Assembly (NCBI RefSeq): GCF_000210295.1 | Contig: NC_026744.1 | Location: forward strand, 2,294,001 to 2,358,000 | Reading direction: 5' to 3' | Length of the DNA stretch: 64,000 nt | Source: Trypanosoma brucei gambiense DAL972 | Taxonomy: Eukaryota; Euglenozoa; Kinetoplastea; Trypanosomatida; Trypanosomatidae | Part shown: positions 19,730 through 28,631 of the stretch, piece after piece | Numbering within the stretch: position 1 is the stretch's first letter | How the letters are laid out: each line of letters begins with the position of its first letter | Notes under the pieces: generated by a model | Databases searched by the model: none | Told to the model about the DNA's origin: nothing | What the model saw: the letters and a program-made list of their open reading frames with translations, nothing else | Position numbers and translations under genes: made by a program

Positions 19730-21034
19730 ATGATGATGCGAGTGGCAGGTAAGGGGAAAAAAACAAAAGAGGTGAAAAAGAGCCGTGAGGCGTCTTCGGA
19801 GAAAAAAATCCCGCCTCCTTTGGAAGTGGAGGGAGCTCAAGACGTGCCAAACGCCAACAATGTCCGTTACATCCTTCACAACCGATGGTCATTGACGTTG
19901 CTTGTGGATATCTATGAGACGGAACGGCTTACGCAAATAGCTGTTGCCAATGGCGCAGCAATAGGGGACCTTCCTGTTCAGTTAAATCTGTCCGTATGGG
20001 CCCTCAAGAAAATGGGTGTGGGGAAATCCAGTCAGTCCCTTAGTGGATTATCAACGGAGTTGGTTGATGCCGGAAAAAATGTAAAGTGGATGTTGGGCGG
20101 GAGACTGCTGAAAATGGTTATTGATTTATCCGAGGGGCCCGAGTGCAGTGCATCAGCGGAACCGGGAAGATACACTTCACTTGCGTCGATGAAACAGAGT
20201 TCGAAGTTGGGTGAGTCAAACTACAGAGTGACCGTAGACCTGTTGTGTGAAGGTGGTAATAAGTGGCCCGTATTTGGCACACCCGAGTCAACATGCAACA
20301 CATCAGGGGACTCATCGCCAACAAGTATAGTCCCCCGTGCGTTAAAATTTAGCCTGTCTCCCGTCACCACGAGAGAAGCTAGTGCTTCATTAGACCAATC
20401 CGTCCTCATGCAGCTGAATGAGTTTACCACGTTGGATACCAGTAGGTTTCCTGTTGTGAAATTATGCCTCAGCATGGAAGGGGAGAAGGGCCGAATTGTA
20501 CATTTTGCGGAGCGCATATTTTCAGGGATAGGCGTAAGTGTGGACGTGCGGTGCTTGAGTGATGAGGAATTATCTCCTGAGGCCCGCAGAGAGCCAGGGA
20601 CTGGAGTGAACATAACTGCTTTTGAAGAGCACGACAGTGAGGGGAGAGAATACCTTTTTATCGAGTTAGACTCTAGCAAGGATTACGGTGCAGTGGGCGA
20701 CGACGAACGGATAATTAGTAATGCAAGTCACGTGCGCGTCGGGTCTCGTTACCTGCTGAACTTCACAGCTACGCGCCCAGCACCGCGACTGCCGGATTTT
20801 GCAGAGGTGTATAGAAGTGTTCGCGACCACCTTCACCAGTTGCCCAATGCATTGAACAACCTCAACATGCCGAGCGTGCGGGCTGCTGTAGTGAAAGATT
20901 TGGTTCAACATGTGGCTTCGCGGGAGTTGAAAAACATGATTTGGGAGGCTGTTCGTTTGTATATTATTAGGGACTACCTGGAAGCTGATCAACGGAGTAT
21001 CTCAACATCTCCTATAGTGATTCGAACCCTTTGA
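19730..21034 (+). CDS. Unknown repeated-module protein (paralogue of 16801 gene)
   Basis: This 434-residue protein is not a recognised family. It starts with three consecutive ATG codons and a Lys-rich tail of about 30 residues that could be a nuclear or nucleolar signal. The first module, 'TLLVDIYETERLTQIAVANG' followed by 'AAIGDLPVQLNLSVWALK', matches the 'IASSCGNRPIGTTG...LNVFF' pattern of the upstream neighbour. The last module, 'EYLFIELDSSKDYG', then 'IISNASHVRVGSRYLLNFTA', aligns with that protein's 'IIVSNTGGWVTLEDGVMFTF'. Both end in a helical tail ('AVRLYIIRDYL' here, 'EVRLAIISHF' there). The region between contains two less clear modules. Duplication followed by strong divergence is the simplest reading. 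Function is unknown. Confidence 0.75.
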   Translation: MMMRVAGKGKKTKEVKKSREASSEKKIPPPLEVEGAQDVPNANNVRYILHNRWSLTLLVDIYETERLTQIAVANGAAIGDLPVQLNLSVWALKKMGVGKSSQSLSGLSTELVDAGKNVKWMLGGRLLKMVIDLSEGPECSASAEPGRYTSLASMKQSSKLGESNYRVTVDLLCEGGNKWPVFGTPESTCNTSGDSSPTSIVPRALKFSLSPVTTREASASLDQSVLMQLNEFTTLDTSRFPVVKLCLSMEGEKGRIVHFAERIFSGIGVSVDVRCLSDEELSPEARREPGTGVNITAFEEHDSEGREYLFIELDSSKDYGAVGDDERIISNASHVRVGSRYLLNFTATRPAPRLPDFAEVYRSVRDHLHQLPNALNNLNMPSVRAAVVKDLVQHVASRELKNMIWEAVRLYIIRDYLEADQRSISTSPIVIRTL

Positions 21035-22103
21035 GTAACGTTTCTCTTCACCACAAGCACTTATGTTGTCGTTTTTATTTGTGGTTGTACGTGTTTGTTA
21101 GAAGAAATTATATCTGTGTGAGGGATTTAGTTATTGCTCGCAGCCGAGCGTTTGTACGTTTTGACGTGCGTCGCAGCGGTGCTCGGGTGGGGTCCCTCCT
21201 ACACTTTCCTCTAAAAAGGAAAATTATCCACTGAAACTTTGACTTGTATATTAGCCGCGAATATCCACGTGGCTATTCTCGGAAGGGGGAGAGTGGGGGA
21301 GCAAATGCACCGTATCATTTTCCGTCCCCCTTTTTTTTTTCATTCTTCTTCATCTTCCCTTTTGTTTGTTGTGAGGCTGCTGCAGGGATGTCTGTGTGAC
21401 AATGATGTGTTGTGCTTCTTCAAACACACTTTAAGAAAATGAGCAAGCAGATAAATTTACATTTATTTATGCACCCGTGGTTACACTTGTACATTTATTT
21501 ATTTCCAAAAAATATAAATACATGAATCGCATACAAGTGTGTTTGTATGCACCCGCAGGCTTTGGGAGGAAGGAGGGAGGAGGGGAAAGTTGGCAGCGAC
21601 TGTTGCTGCTGTTGGCTCTGCCTTTCTATTTTTTCAAAGTTCCTTCGGTTTGGCGGTGGAACTCCGCCGTTCTCCATTGTTTTTCCCTTTACTTTCCAAT
21701 TGTTTTCGAATCATAGTCCTCGTTTCTTTCTTCCCGCTCCTCCCACCTGTGACGTTTCTTTTTGAGAGCCGTGACAAGGCCGAATCTACCGGGAAAACTT
21801 CTTATTTTCTTTGTTTCTTTCTTTTGCGACTTCAGCACCTGCGACACCCCCAAATATATATATATATATATATACACACAATTGGAGTAAATTAAAACTA
21901 TTTTTAACACCCTCAGGAAAAAAAGAAGAAACGGGATCAGCAAACGGAGGATCAACTTTACGCTGTGTTTCTGAGATCGGAGGTCAGTTACAAGACCAAA
22001 AAAGTAAGAGGGGAAGGAAAAGTACATTTCGCACGCACACATCATCTTATATATTTATATTCATTTATATATAAAGCACTGAAGGATACTGTTGAGAACG
22101 TAT
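21035..22103. other. Intergenic spacer, no supported gene
   Basis: This is about 1.07 kb with T-rich runs (21330-21372, 21690-21830), a (TA)n at 21855-21872 and an A-rich stretch near 21918. No recognisable gene is present. Confidence 0.6.
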
Positions 22104-23408
22104 ATGCGTGTAGGAGGATATATGGGTACTTCCGAAGAGGATGGAAATACGGAGCTTTCCGTGAACGGCTCTTTGGATGGTGAAAAATCCATGGGTTTTC
22201 GCTGCCTAAAATGCGTCGGTGAAATTAGTACGTGGACGAAACTGACGAAACACCTGGACACGAGCTGGCACTACTCTGCTGCATGCGTTGAGTGCGGGAA
22301 GAAACACAGTTACTTTGGTTCGTCACAACCACACCGACACGAGATGAGCACCAAACATCGCGGATTCCTTGGCATATTCCATGAAAGAAACGACTACAAG
22401 ATCGACCATCCGATGGTACTTACGCGGGATCAGTATCGCTGCCATTGTGGCACATCATTCTTGTGTGTCCTGCATCTTGCCATTCATCTTCGCGACGAGC
22501 ATCATAACCAATACATTCCAAAGGCGGTGAAATGTCTCACTTGCCAGGAGGAAGGCATGCTGGATGAGATGGCGGAACACTGGACGACAAAAAAAAGTGA
22601 AAACCGGAAAGGGCGGGGCTTACGATCGAAAAGGGGAACAGGTCCATGCGATGAAGGAGGGGTGCCGAAGGATTGTGAATTCGAAGTTGAAGGTTTCGGA
22701 GTGGATCAATTCCTCGTCCCATTCCCCAAGCGCCCACCTCGCAGCCCAAACGGGAGTCAATATGTCATTTTGTATCAGTGCCCGACTTGTCGACTTTTGT
22801 TTGATGAGTGGGCGGACATCCGGCAACATATTGAGGAATCAAACCACGTCCACGGACTTCCACCAGCACTTCTCCGTCGCCGAATAGAAAGAAGGGTTGG
22901 TTTAATAGAGCAGGGCTCGACCGGATATGGGCAGGTGGACTATCGGACAGCGGGAAATCGCTCGGCGGTTCGATACCTTAAAGAATTACTTGAAGTGTTT
23001 GCTGATATCAATAACCCTGCCGTGAGGGAGCTTTTGTACAGATATGCCCCCACCAACAAAAATGTCGATCCGGATGATGAAGAAGTATTTGGTTACCAAT
23101 GCCCCCTGGAGGAGTGCTCACAAGCCTTTCTAACCTATGGCGAGTTTCGAAGTCACATGAAAAGTACAAAACACCAAACGGAATGTAATATCGACCCGGT
23201 AACGGGAAAGCCGTGGCTCCCTTCGTGGGAGTCGAATCCGTACGCCTTTGAGGTGACCTTCACCATGAGACAATTGGTTGAGGTGTTTGGCTACCGCAAA
23301 TGCGGGGAGTGCAACCGCCCTTACAGGCCAGGAGAGGAACATTATCACTACCAAATGCACCACTTCACCGAAAAAATTGATTTCCGAATCCTGGAATCCA
23401 CTCTGTAA
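22104..23408 (+). CDS. C2H2 zinc-finger protein (multiple fingers)
   Basis: This 434-residue protein has at least five Cys/His clusters: CLKC...H.....H near residue 35, CVEC...H....H near 60, HCGT...H...H near 115, CPTC...H.....H near 230, and a longer CPLEEC...H.....H near 335. A last CGEC...H..H cluster is near 400. The 'H-x5-H' spacing in several fingers is typical of U1/matrin-type fingers that bind double-stranded RNA or RNA-protein complexes. A basic stretch follows the third finger (KSENRKGRGLRSKRG). The frame begins with a non-ATG codon upstream; the ATG at 22104 is the first, and 22122 ('MGTSEEDG') is an alternative. A role in RNA binding or in nuclear processing is inferred from the finger type only. 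Confidence 0.75.
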   Translation: MRVGGYMGTSEEDGNTELSVNGSLDGEKSMGFRCLKCVGEISTWTKLTKHLDTSWHYSAACVECGKKHSYFGSSQPHRHEMSTKHRGFLGIFHERNDYKIDHPMVLTRDQYRCHCGTSFLCVLHLAIHLRDEHHNQYIPKAVKCLTCQEEGMLDEMAEHWTTKKSENRKGRGLRSKRGTGPCDEGGVPKDCEFEVEGFGVDQFLVPFPKRPPRSPNGSQYVILYQCPTCRLLFDEWADIRQHIEESNHVHGLPPALLRRRIERRVGLIEQGSTGYGQVDYRTAGNRSAVRYLKELLEVFADINNPAVRELLYRYAPTNKNVDPDDEEVFGYQCPLEECSQAFLTYGEFRSHMKSTKHQTECNIDPVTGKPWLPSWESNPYAFEVTFTMRQLVEVFGYRKCGECNRPYRPGEEHYHYQMHHFTEKIDFRILESTL

Positions 23409-24039
23409 AGAAACATTTCTTTATGCTACGAAGAGTTTAACATGTACTGGAAAGAGGAGAAGAACGAAGATGAACGAGACGTTGAAATTTACGAGGATTA
23501 TCATAATCAATAATATTTTGCGCCTTTCTTTTTAAGGAAGAAAAGAAAAAGAAGGCAGAATCCGTCGCATTAAGTATCTGACGTGGATAGATTGTACGAG
23601 CACACATAAAGGAGATGAGACTACGCCGATTTAACTTTTTTTAATCTTCAACGACCCCGGGAAGGTAAGTGAAACAGATAGTTTTTCACCCCTTTTTTCT
23701 TTTTTTTTTTTCCTGTTGTTGCTTTGTTTTGTCTAGAGAGGAATGATATAAAAGGAAGGATAGAGGGGAACAGGAGAGCGTGTATTTGTATGTGTGTGTG
23801 TGTGGTAAATGTATGCGGAGAAGGAATGAGTAGCTGAAATGCGGAGATTATTCCGTGGGAATTTTTATCCGAAACGAAGATAAATGCAAAACACCCCGCC
23901 CTTACCTGCTCCCCTCTTTTGAATTTTTCCTCTCTTTTTTTTTCCTTCTTTCTACAATATGTTACATTCCTTTTTTTTTCTTTTAGGCCCTGCGGTGCCA
24001 AACCCGTATTTCATTTTATGTATGTGTTGTGTGTTTCTC

Positions 24040-24300
24040 ACTGTGACGTGGCCGGGAAGGACTAAAGTAACTGCGAGAGGGAACTAATAATAAAAGAGCC
24101 TAAAAAGGGCTTCGGAAATCGGACCTCGCCAGGCGCTGAGGCCCCGTTTTTCTTTTCTTTTTTTTTCCTTTTATATTTTTGTTTTTGTTTTTGTTCGGTC
24201 GGACTCGATGGCCAAAACTCAAGCGGACAATACGCCGAGGGCCGCGTCCTCCCTCTTCCATTCCCTTTGGCAGTCGGGCGTTCAAACCGTCACTTGACAC
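24040..24300. other. GC-rich islet with tRNA-like box B and hairpin
   Basis: This islet of about 260 bp differs sharply in composition from the T-rich flanks. At 24124-24141 an inverted repeat (cctcgcc...ggcgctgagg) could form a short hairpin. At about 24270-24285 the string 'gggcgttcaaaccgtca' has a canonical T-loop (TTCAAAC) flanked by a nearly complete five-base stem, and 'tggccaaaactc' about 65 bases upstream resembles a box A. The acceptor and D stems do not pair well, so an intact tRNA is not supported. A degenerate tRNA-derived element, a retroposon remnant or a small RNA gene are all possible. Confidence 0.3.
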
Positions 24301-24683
24301 TGTTTCAACAATTAAACATAGTCTTCAGTTTCTTTTTCTAAGTTTGTAACCTCCTGTTGTAACTTCATTTTCTTTTTCCTTTTTCCCTTTTTTTCTTTTT
24401 TCTTTTTGTTCCCTTCCCTTCCCTTCCCTTTTCTCTTCCTTTTCCTTTTCTTCTTACTTTTACACTTTTTTTTGTTTTATCCTTCTCGCCCCTTCCGCCA
24501 CTTAACTGCGTTCACACCACTTGCTAAATAATTTTTTTTTCTTTTCTCCTTTCCTTTCCTTTCCCTTGTTTTTTTTTGAAAGTTGTTTGCTTAAATTCTT
24601 CCGTTCAGTAACTTGACAGGTTGTTTATCTTCTTATATTTAACTATATATTGAAATGCAGAATGCACACGAATGTATAAATGC

Positions 24684-24687
<4 letters not shown>

Positions 24688-24717
<30 letters not shown>
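24688..24717. repeat. (TA)n microsatellite
   Basis: This is a perfect TA run of about 30 bases. Confidence 0.95.
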
Positions 24718-24721
<4 letters not shown>

Positions 24722-25781
24722 TAATAATATTTATTTGGTTTCCACCCCTTTTCTTAAGGGTACAATGGAACTTTCTCTTATTCATTATTATTTATGCAGA
24801 AAGACAACAATACATGCCCGTGCATATATTTATATATTTAATTTGGTATGTTGGATTACTTTACCAACACAGAATTTGGATAAATATCCTAACTGCCCCA
24901 TGAAGATGCGGAAACCGAGTTGTTTCCCCTCTCATATATTCCAATCTTACTGTTTATTGTCTCTGTTTTAAATTGTTAACGGCTTCAGTCTTCTATCTTT
25001 TTCGTGTTTTTTTTTTCGTCTGTATCCTCTCGTGTGATGTCTCCTCTCGTTCTCTTCATCGATAAAGATTTAAAAAGGAAAAAAAATAATATGATATTAT
25101 ATATTTATATTTATAATGTTGTTGTTATGATTGCTATGATTGTCTGTCGTTTGTGGTTCCCTTTCCATGTGTCCGGGTCCCGTTCTTATTGCCACGTGGC
25201 TTGATTTGCTTTTTTTGTTTTCTTTTGTTTTCTTCCCTCACTTCTTAATTATATTTTTCTTTCACCCTTTTCTTTGTCAAATCGTTGATGTATTAATGAC
25301 GTCTTTTTGTCGTTGTGTTGTCCTTCCTTTTTTTTTTTGTTTTTTTTTTTCAATGTATCATCCCTTTCTTTGTCTCGCTTTGTTCCCCCTTCCCCCCCCC
25401 TCCGCCCCGTATTTCACTTCCTCATTGCTTGCGTTACCGTTTCGCGTCCTTCCATCGGGGAAGCGTTCGTATGAATTATCAGTGATCAGCAAGAACTGTG
25501 AGCAAAAAAAAAAAAGAATTCTACGGCCCTTCCATCAAGTGAAAAGAAAAGAAAAATGTAATATGTATTTATACTTATATATACGCCGGGGAGCGAAAGC
25601 AAATGTGGGAGTTTTTTTTTTTCATTTTGTCTCTGCGTTTTTTTTGTGTGTGTGCTTTGGTTAGGAGGAGGGAGTCTGGGGAAACAATGTTTGTGGTTCA
25701 TTCAATTACAGAGGAAAGGGTAGATTACCGAGCGTAACCTGAAGTAACTGAACCAAAAGTCGTTTGAGTCATCCGATTAGA

Positions 25782-25786
<5 letters not shown>

Positions 25787-25824
<38 letters not shown>

Positions 25825-25836
25825 TTATTTATTTAT
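25787..25836. repeat. (TA)n followed by (TTTA)n
   Basis: About 34 bases of AT/TA repeat pass directly into four TTTA-type units. Confidence 0.9.
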
Positions 25837-26092
25837 TTTTAATGGATCGGCTTTCCCGCCTGCAATACGATGTTGTTTCCGTCACATGAGGCTTTCCAAC
25901 TCTAAAAAGAAAGAAATCCGTTATTTATTTATCCGTTATAAAATTTGAGAAAGCTACGTTATTTAAGGTGCGCATGCACACTCCATCCATCTCTTTAGCG
26001 CTCCTGTCATTCAATTATATATCTCTTTTTTAATGTGTTTTTTATCTTCTTTCTTAACTTCTCAATTTTTGCTATTTACTGCTAACCCTCAA

Positions 26093-26094
26093 AG
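26093..26094 (+). promoter_or_regulatory. Candidate trans-splice acceptor AG
   Basis: This is the first AG after the long pyrimidine tract at about 26020-26080. It would give a 5' UTR of only about 15 bases before the katanin ATG at 26110. Confidence 0.45.
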
Positions 26095-26109
26095 TGTAGA
26101 AGGAGTGAT

Positions 26110-27774
26110 ATGAGCACATCTAATGACGTGCTGGTGAATAGCAAGAACTCGGTCAGTGTAGCGCGTCGATACGCTCTATACTCCAACTATGAGTTGGCCC
26201 TCGCTATTTACAACAGCCTTGACAAGGACTTTGAAGCATATCTTGATTCGTGCAAAGATAAGCAGGAACATAAAAAATGGAAGCAAGTTAAGGAAAAGAT
26301 AGCTGAGGAGGGGGCACTTGTACGTGCAATTCAGGACGAGTTACGAGCATTCGTGAACCCAAGCGAGGCGGCACGAATCGATCGGCAACAATGGAGGAAA
26401 CAGCAGGAGGAGTTCAAACCGATTTGTGGCGGGGAAGAAAATGGACAGAGTGACCGGGGTTCAGGCAAGGCGGCCCGTCTGACGACTCTTCACATCACAA
26501 AATCCGTCCCACCGAATTTAAGTAGGTTAGCTTCCCAATCGTTGTTCGAAAGCAACCCCTCTACTCGTAATCAACTGCTGTATGGCGATAAGGATCGATT
26601 TGGCCCACCAGAGGGACCCGTAATCCGAAAAAGCAAAGCGGTAAATCCACAACCGGCTCAAAGGTTTGCATCACCCGTAGTCCGGCGTCGCCCGGTCATC
26701 ACATCGAGCAACACAGCAAGTCTTACCAATGGCTCTCAAACGGTTCCACCCAAGGCAAAGATAGCTCCACGACGTGTTGAACGTCCGAAGGAAAATGCCG
26801 CGCGGGGACAAATGCCACGTTCTTCAGTTCCACGATTTGTACCGCGCAGTGGGGAGGAAGAGCTTGTGGCACTCATAGAGGCTGACATGCATGTAGGATC
26901 GCTTAGTGTTGGTTGGGAGGATGTTGCTGGTTTGCAGGACGCCAAGGGACTGCTGGAGGAAGCCGTGGTGTACCCCGTGCTGATGCCGGAGTATTATCAA
27001 GGCATTCGACGGCCTTGGAAGGGTGTTCTGTTGTATGGTCCACCGGGTACGGGCAAGACGATGCTTGCGAAGGCAGTAGCGGCGGAATGTAACACAACGT
27101 TCTTCAATATTTCACCCGCCACACTGACGAGTAAATGGCGCGGGGACAGCGAGAAACTTATCCGCGTGCTCTTCGAAATGGCGCGGCACTACGCGCCTAG
27201 CACAATCTTTGTGGACGAAATTGACGCCGTGTGTAGCCAACGTGGCGAGAGCAGTGAACATGAGGCTTCACGGCGTGCAAAGGGGACACTCTTGGCACAA
27301 ATGGATGGGTTAAGCGTGGATCCTGGAAAAACTGTTATGGTACTCGGGGCCACGAACCATCCGTGGTCAATCGATGAAGCGATGCGCCGGCGCCTGGAGA
27401 AGCGTATTTATATACCCCTTCCCGACTATAAGGATCGTCTGGAGCTGTTCCGTATCAACACAAAGACTTTAAAACTGTCCCCGGATGTTGACTTTGATAA
27501 GTTGTCCAAGATGCTTGAAGGGCGCTACTACAGCTGTGCGGATCTAACGAATTTAGTTCGTGATGCAGCCATGATGACGATGCGGCGTTTCATGGAGGAG
27601 ATGGACAAGACAGAAGTGAAAAGGCGTGCGGCGGAGATTGGGAAGTTGGTTGCTGAACAACCCATCACAATGGATGATTTCTTAAATGCTGTCAGAAATG
27701 TTCCCAGTAGTATTAACGTAGAGCAAATTAAAAAATTTGAGAAGTGGAAGAAGGAGTTCGAGGTAAATGTTTAG
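26110..27774 (+). CDS. Katanin p60-type AAA ATPase (microtubule severing)
   Basis: This 554-residue protein has katanin catalytic-subunit architecture. Residues 10-90 form an MIT-like helical bundle ('YALYSNYELALAIYNSL'), which in katanin binds microtubules and p80. A low-complexity Pro/Arg linker follows (about 95-255). The AAA module begins with 'VGWEDVAGLQDAK'. Walker A GPPGTGKT is at 310-317, Walker B FVDEIDA includes D369 and E370, and a second-region motif 'GATNHPWSIDEAMRRRLEKRIYI' contains the arginine fingers. The pore-loop 'KWRGDSEKL' and the C-terminal helix typical of the katanin/spastin/Vps4 group are present. It severs microtubules by ATP-driven tubulin extraction, in trypanosomes probably in flagellum, spindle or cytokinesis. 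Trypanosomes carry several p60 paralogues, and which one this is was not determined. Confidence 0.9.
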   Translation: MSTSNDVLVNSKNSVSVARRYALYSNYELALAIYNSLDKDFEAYLDSCKDKQEHKKWKQVKEKIAEEGALVRAIQDELRAFVNPSEAARIDRQQWRKQQEEFKPICGGEENGQSDRGSGKAARLTTLHITKSVPPNLSRLASQSLFESNPSTRNQLLYGDKDRFGPPEGPVIRKSKAVNPQPAQRFASPVVRRRPVITSSNTASLTNGSQTVPPKAKIAPRRVERPKENAARGQMPRSSVPRFVPRSGEEELVALIEADMHVGSLSVGWEDVAGLQDAKGLLEEAVVYPVLMPEYYQGIRRPWKGVLLYGPPGTGKTMLAKAVAAECNTTFFNISPATLTSKWRGDSEKLIRVLFEMARHYAPSTIFVDEIDAVCSQRGESSEHEASRRAKGTLLAQMDGLSVDPGKTVMVLGATNHPWSIDEAMRRRLEKRIYIPLPDYKDRLELFRINTKTLKLSPDVDFDKLSKMLEGRYYSCADLTNLVRDAAMMTMRRFMEEMDKTEVKRRAAEIGKLVAEQPITMDDFLNAVRNVPSSINVEQIKKFEKWKKEFEVNV

Positions 27775-28631
27775 AGCACTCATTGGTGCATTGTAGTTAT
27801 ATCATTGCTTACTCTTATTATTATTATTATATCATTACAACGACCACTACGACTACGGCTGCTGTTATTTGTTCTCCCTCAGGGCGAAATGGAAGCCAAT
27901 GGATTTCCCCAGTGGTTTGCTGCATGGAAACGGATTAGGAAGGCGAAAGAAGCAAGCGTTTGTGTATTTAAAAAAAAAGGTGGCGAAGGCCACGAGGAGG
28001 GAAATAAAGACGGCAATCGAGCACTTCACCACAGGGATACTGTAAACTGTGGCTTTGCAGACGTCGATCTGCATATAACGCGATGCGGAGAGTGTCGTTT
28101 CTTTTTTGTTTTTTTTTTTAGTTTTTTATTGGTATTGTTATCTTTTTTCTTTTGTGCGTAGGTATGTGAAGATGCCGAGATGGAAAGCCAGAAACGTTCC
28201 GTGTTTGTCGTCCTGCAATTCATTTCCTCGTTTTGGTAGTGATTTATATTTAGTCGAAGAGCAAATAAATAAAAACAATATATTGTTGCCCACGTATGTT
28301 TAGGTGTTTCCTTCCCCTTCTATCTCCCCCACCCCCAAAAAAAAAACAGCCAACTACAACAACAGGAAAGCGTGTATCGTTGTGAATTTTCCAATGACTT
28401 GAATTGTCATGTACGTGATATATTTTGCTGGTAACTGTTTCAGCCTCTGCTGTTGTCGTTGTTGTGTTGTCACAATAATCCCCACCGACTTGGAAAAAAA
28501 ACAAACAAACAAACTTACCAATTAATTGCTTTTACATTTTTGTCTTTAACAGGACACATTGGAGTCTCACTATACAAAACACTGCAGTGTGAGCGGGGGA
28601 AAGTAAAAGATATAAGCGGGCCGTGATCGGC
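27775..28631. other. Intergenic spacer, no supported gene
   Basis: This 857-bp spacer begins with a (TTA) run near 27816-27831 and contains a T-rich block at 28098-28152 and an A-run at 28336-28347. There is no recognisable gene. Confidence 0.6.

Larger units (their letters stand above)
23409..26109. other. Long 2.7-kb spacer with GC-rich islet
   Basis: This is one of the longest spacers. It is mostly T-rich with (CCCTT)n at about 24412-24431, (TA)n at 24688-24717 and 25787-25820, and C-runs at 25386-25404. Embedded in it is a GC-rich islet at about 24040-24300, described separately. The ORFs at 24672-25664 are homopolymer-driven and have no domain. Confidence 0.6.

Noticed and set aside
24100..24300. 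Intact tRNA gene
   Set aside because: Only a T-arm-like segment is convincing; acceptor, D and anticodon stems do not pair adequately.
25140..25664. 174-residue hydrophobic ORF
   Set aside because: Phe/Leu runs are produced by T-rich DNA; no conserved pattern of membrane spans.
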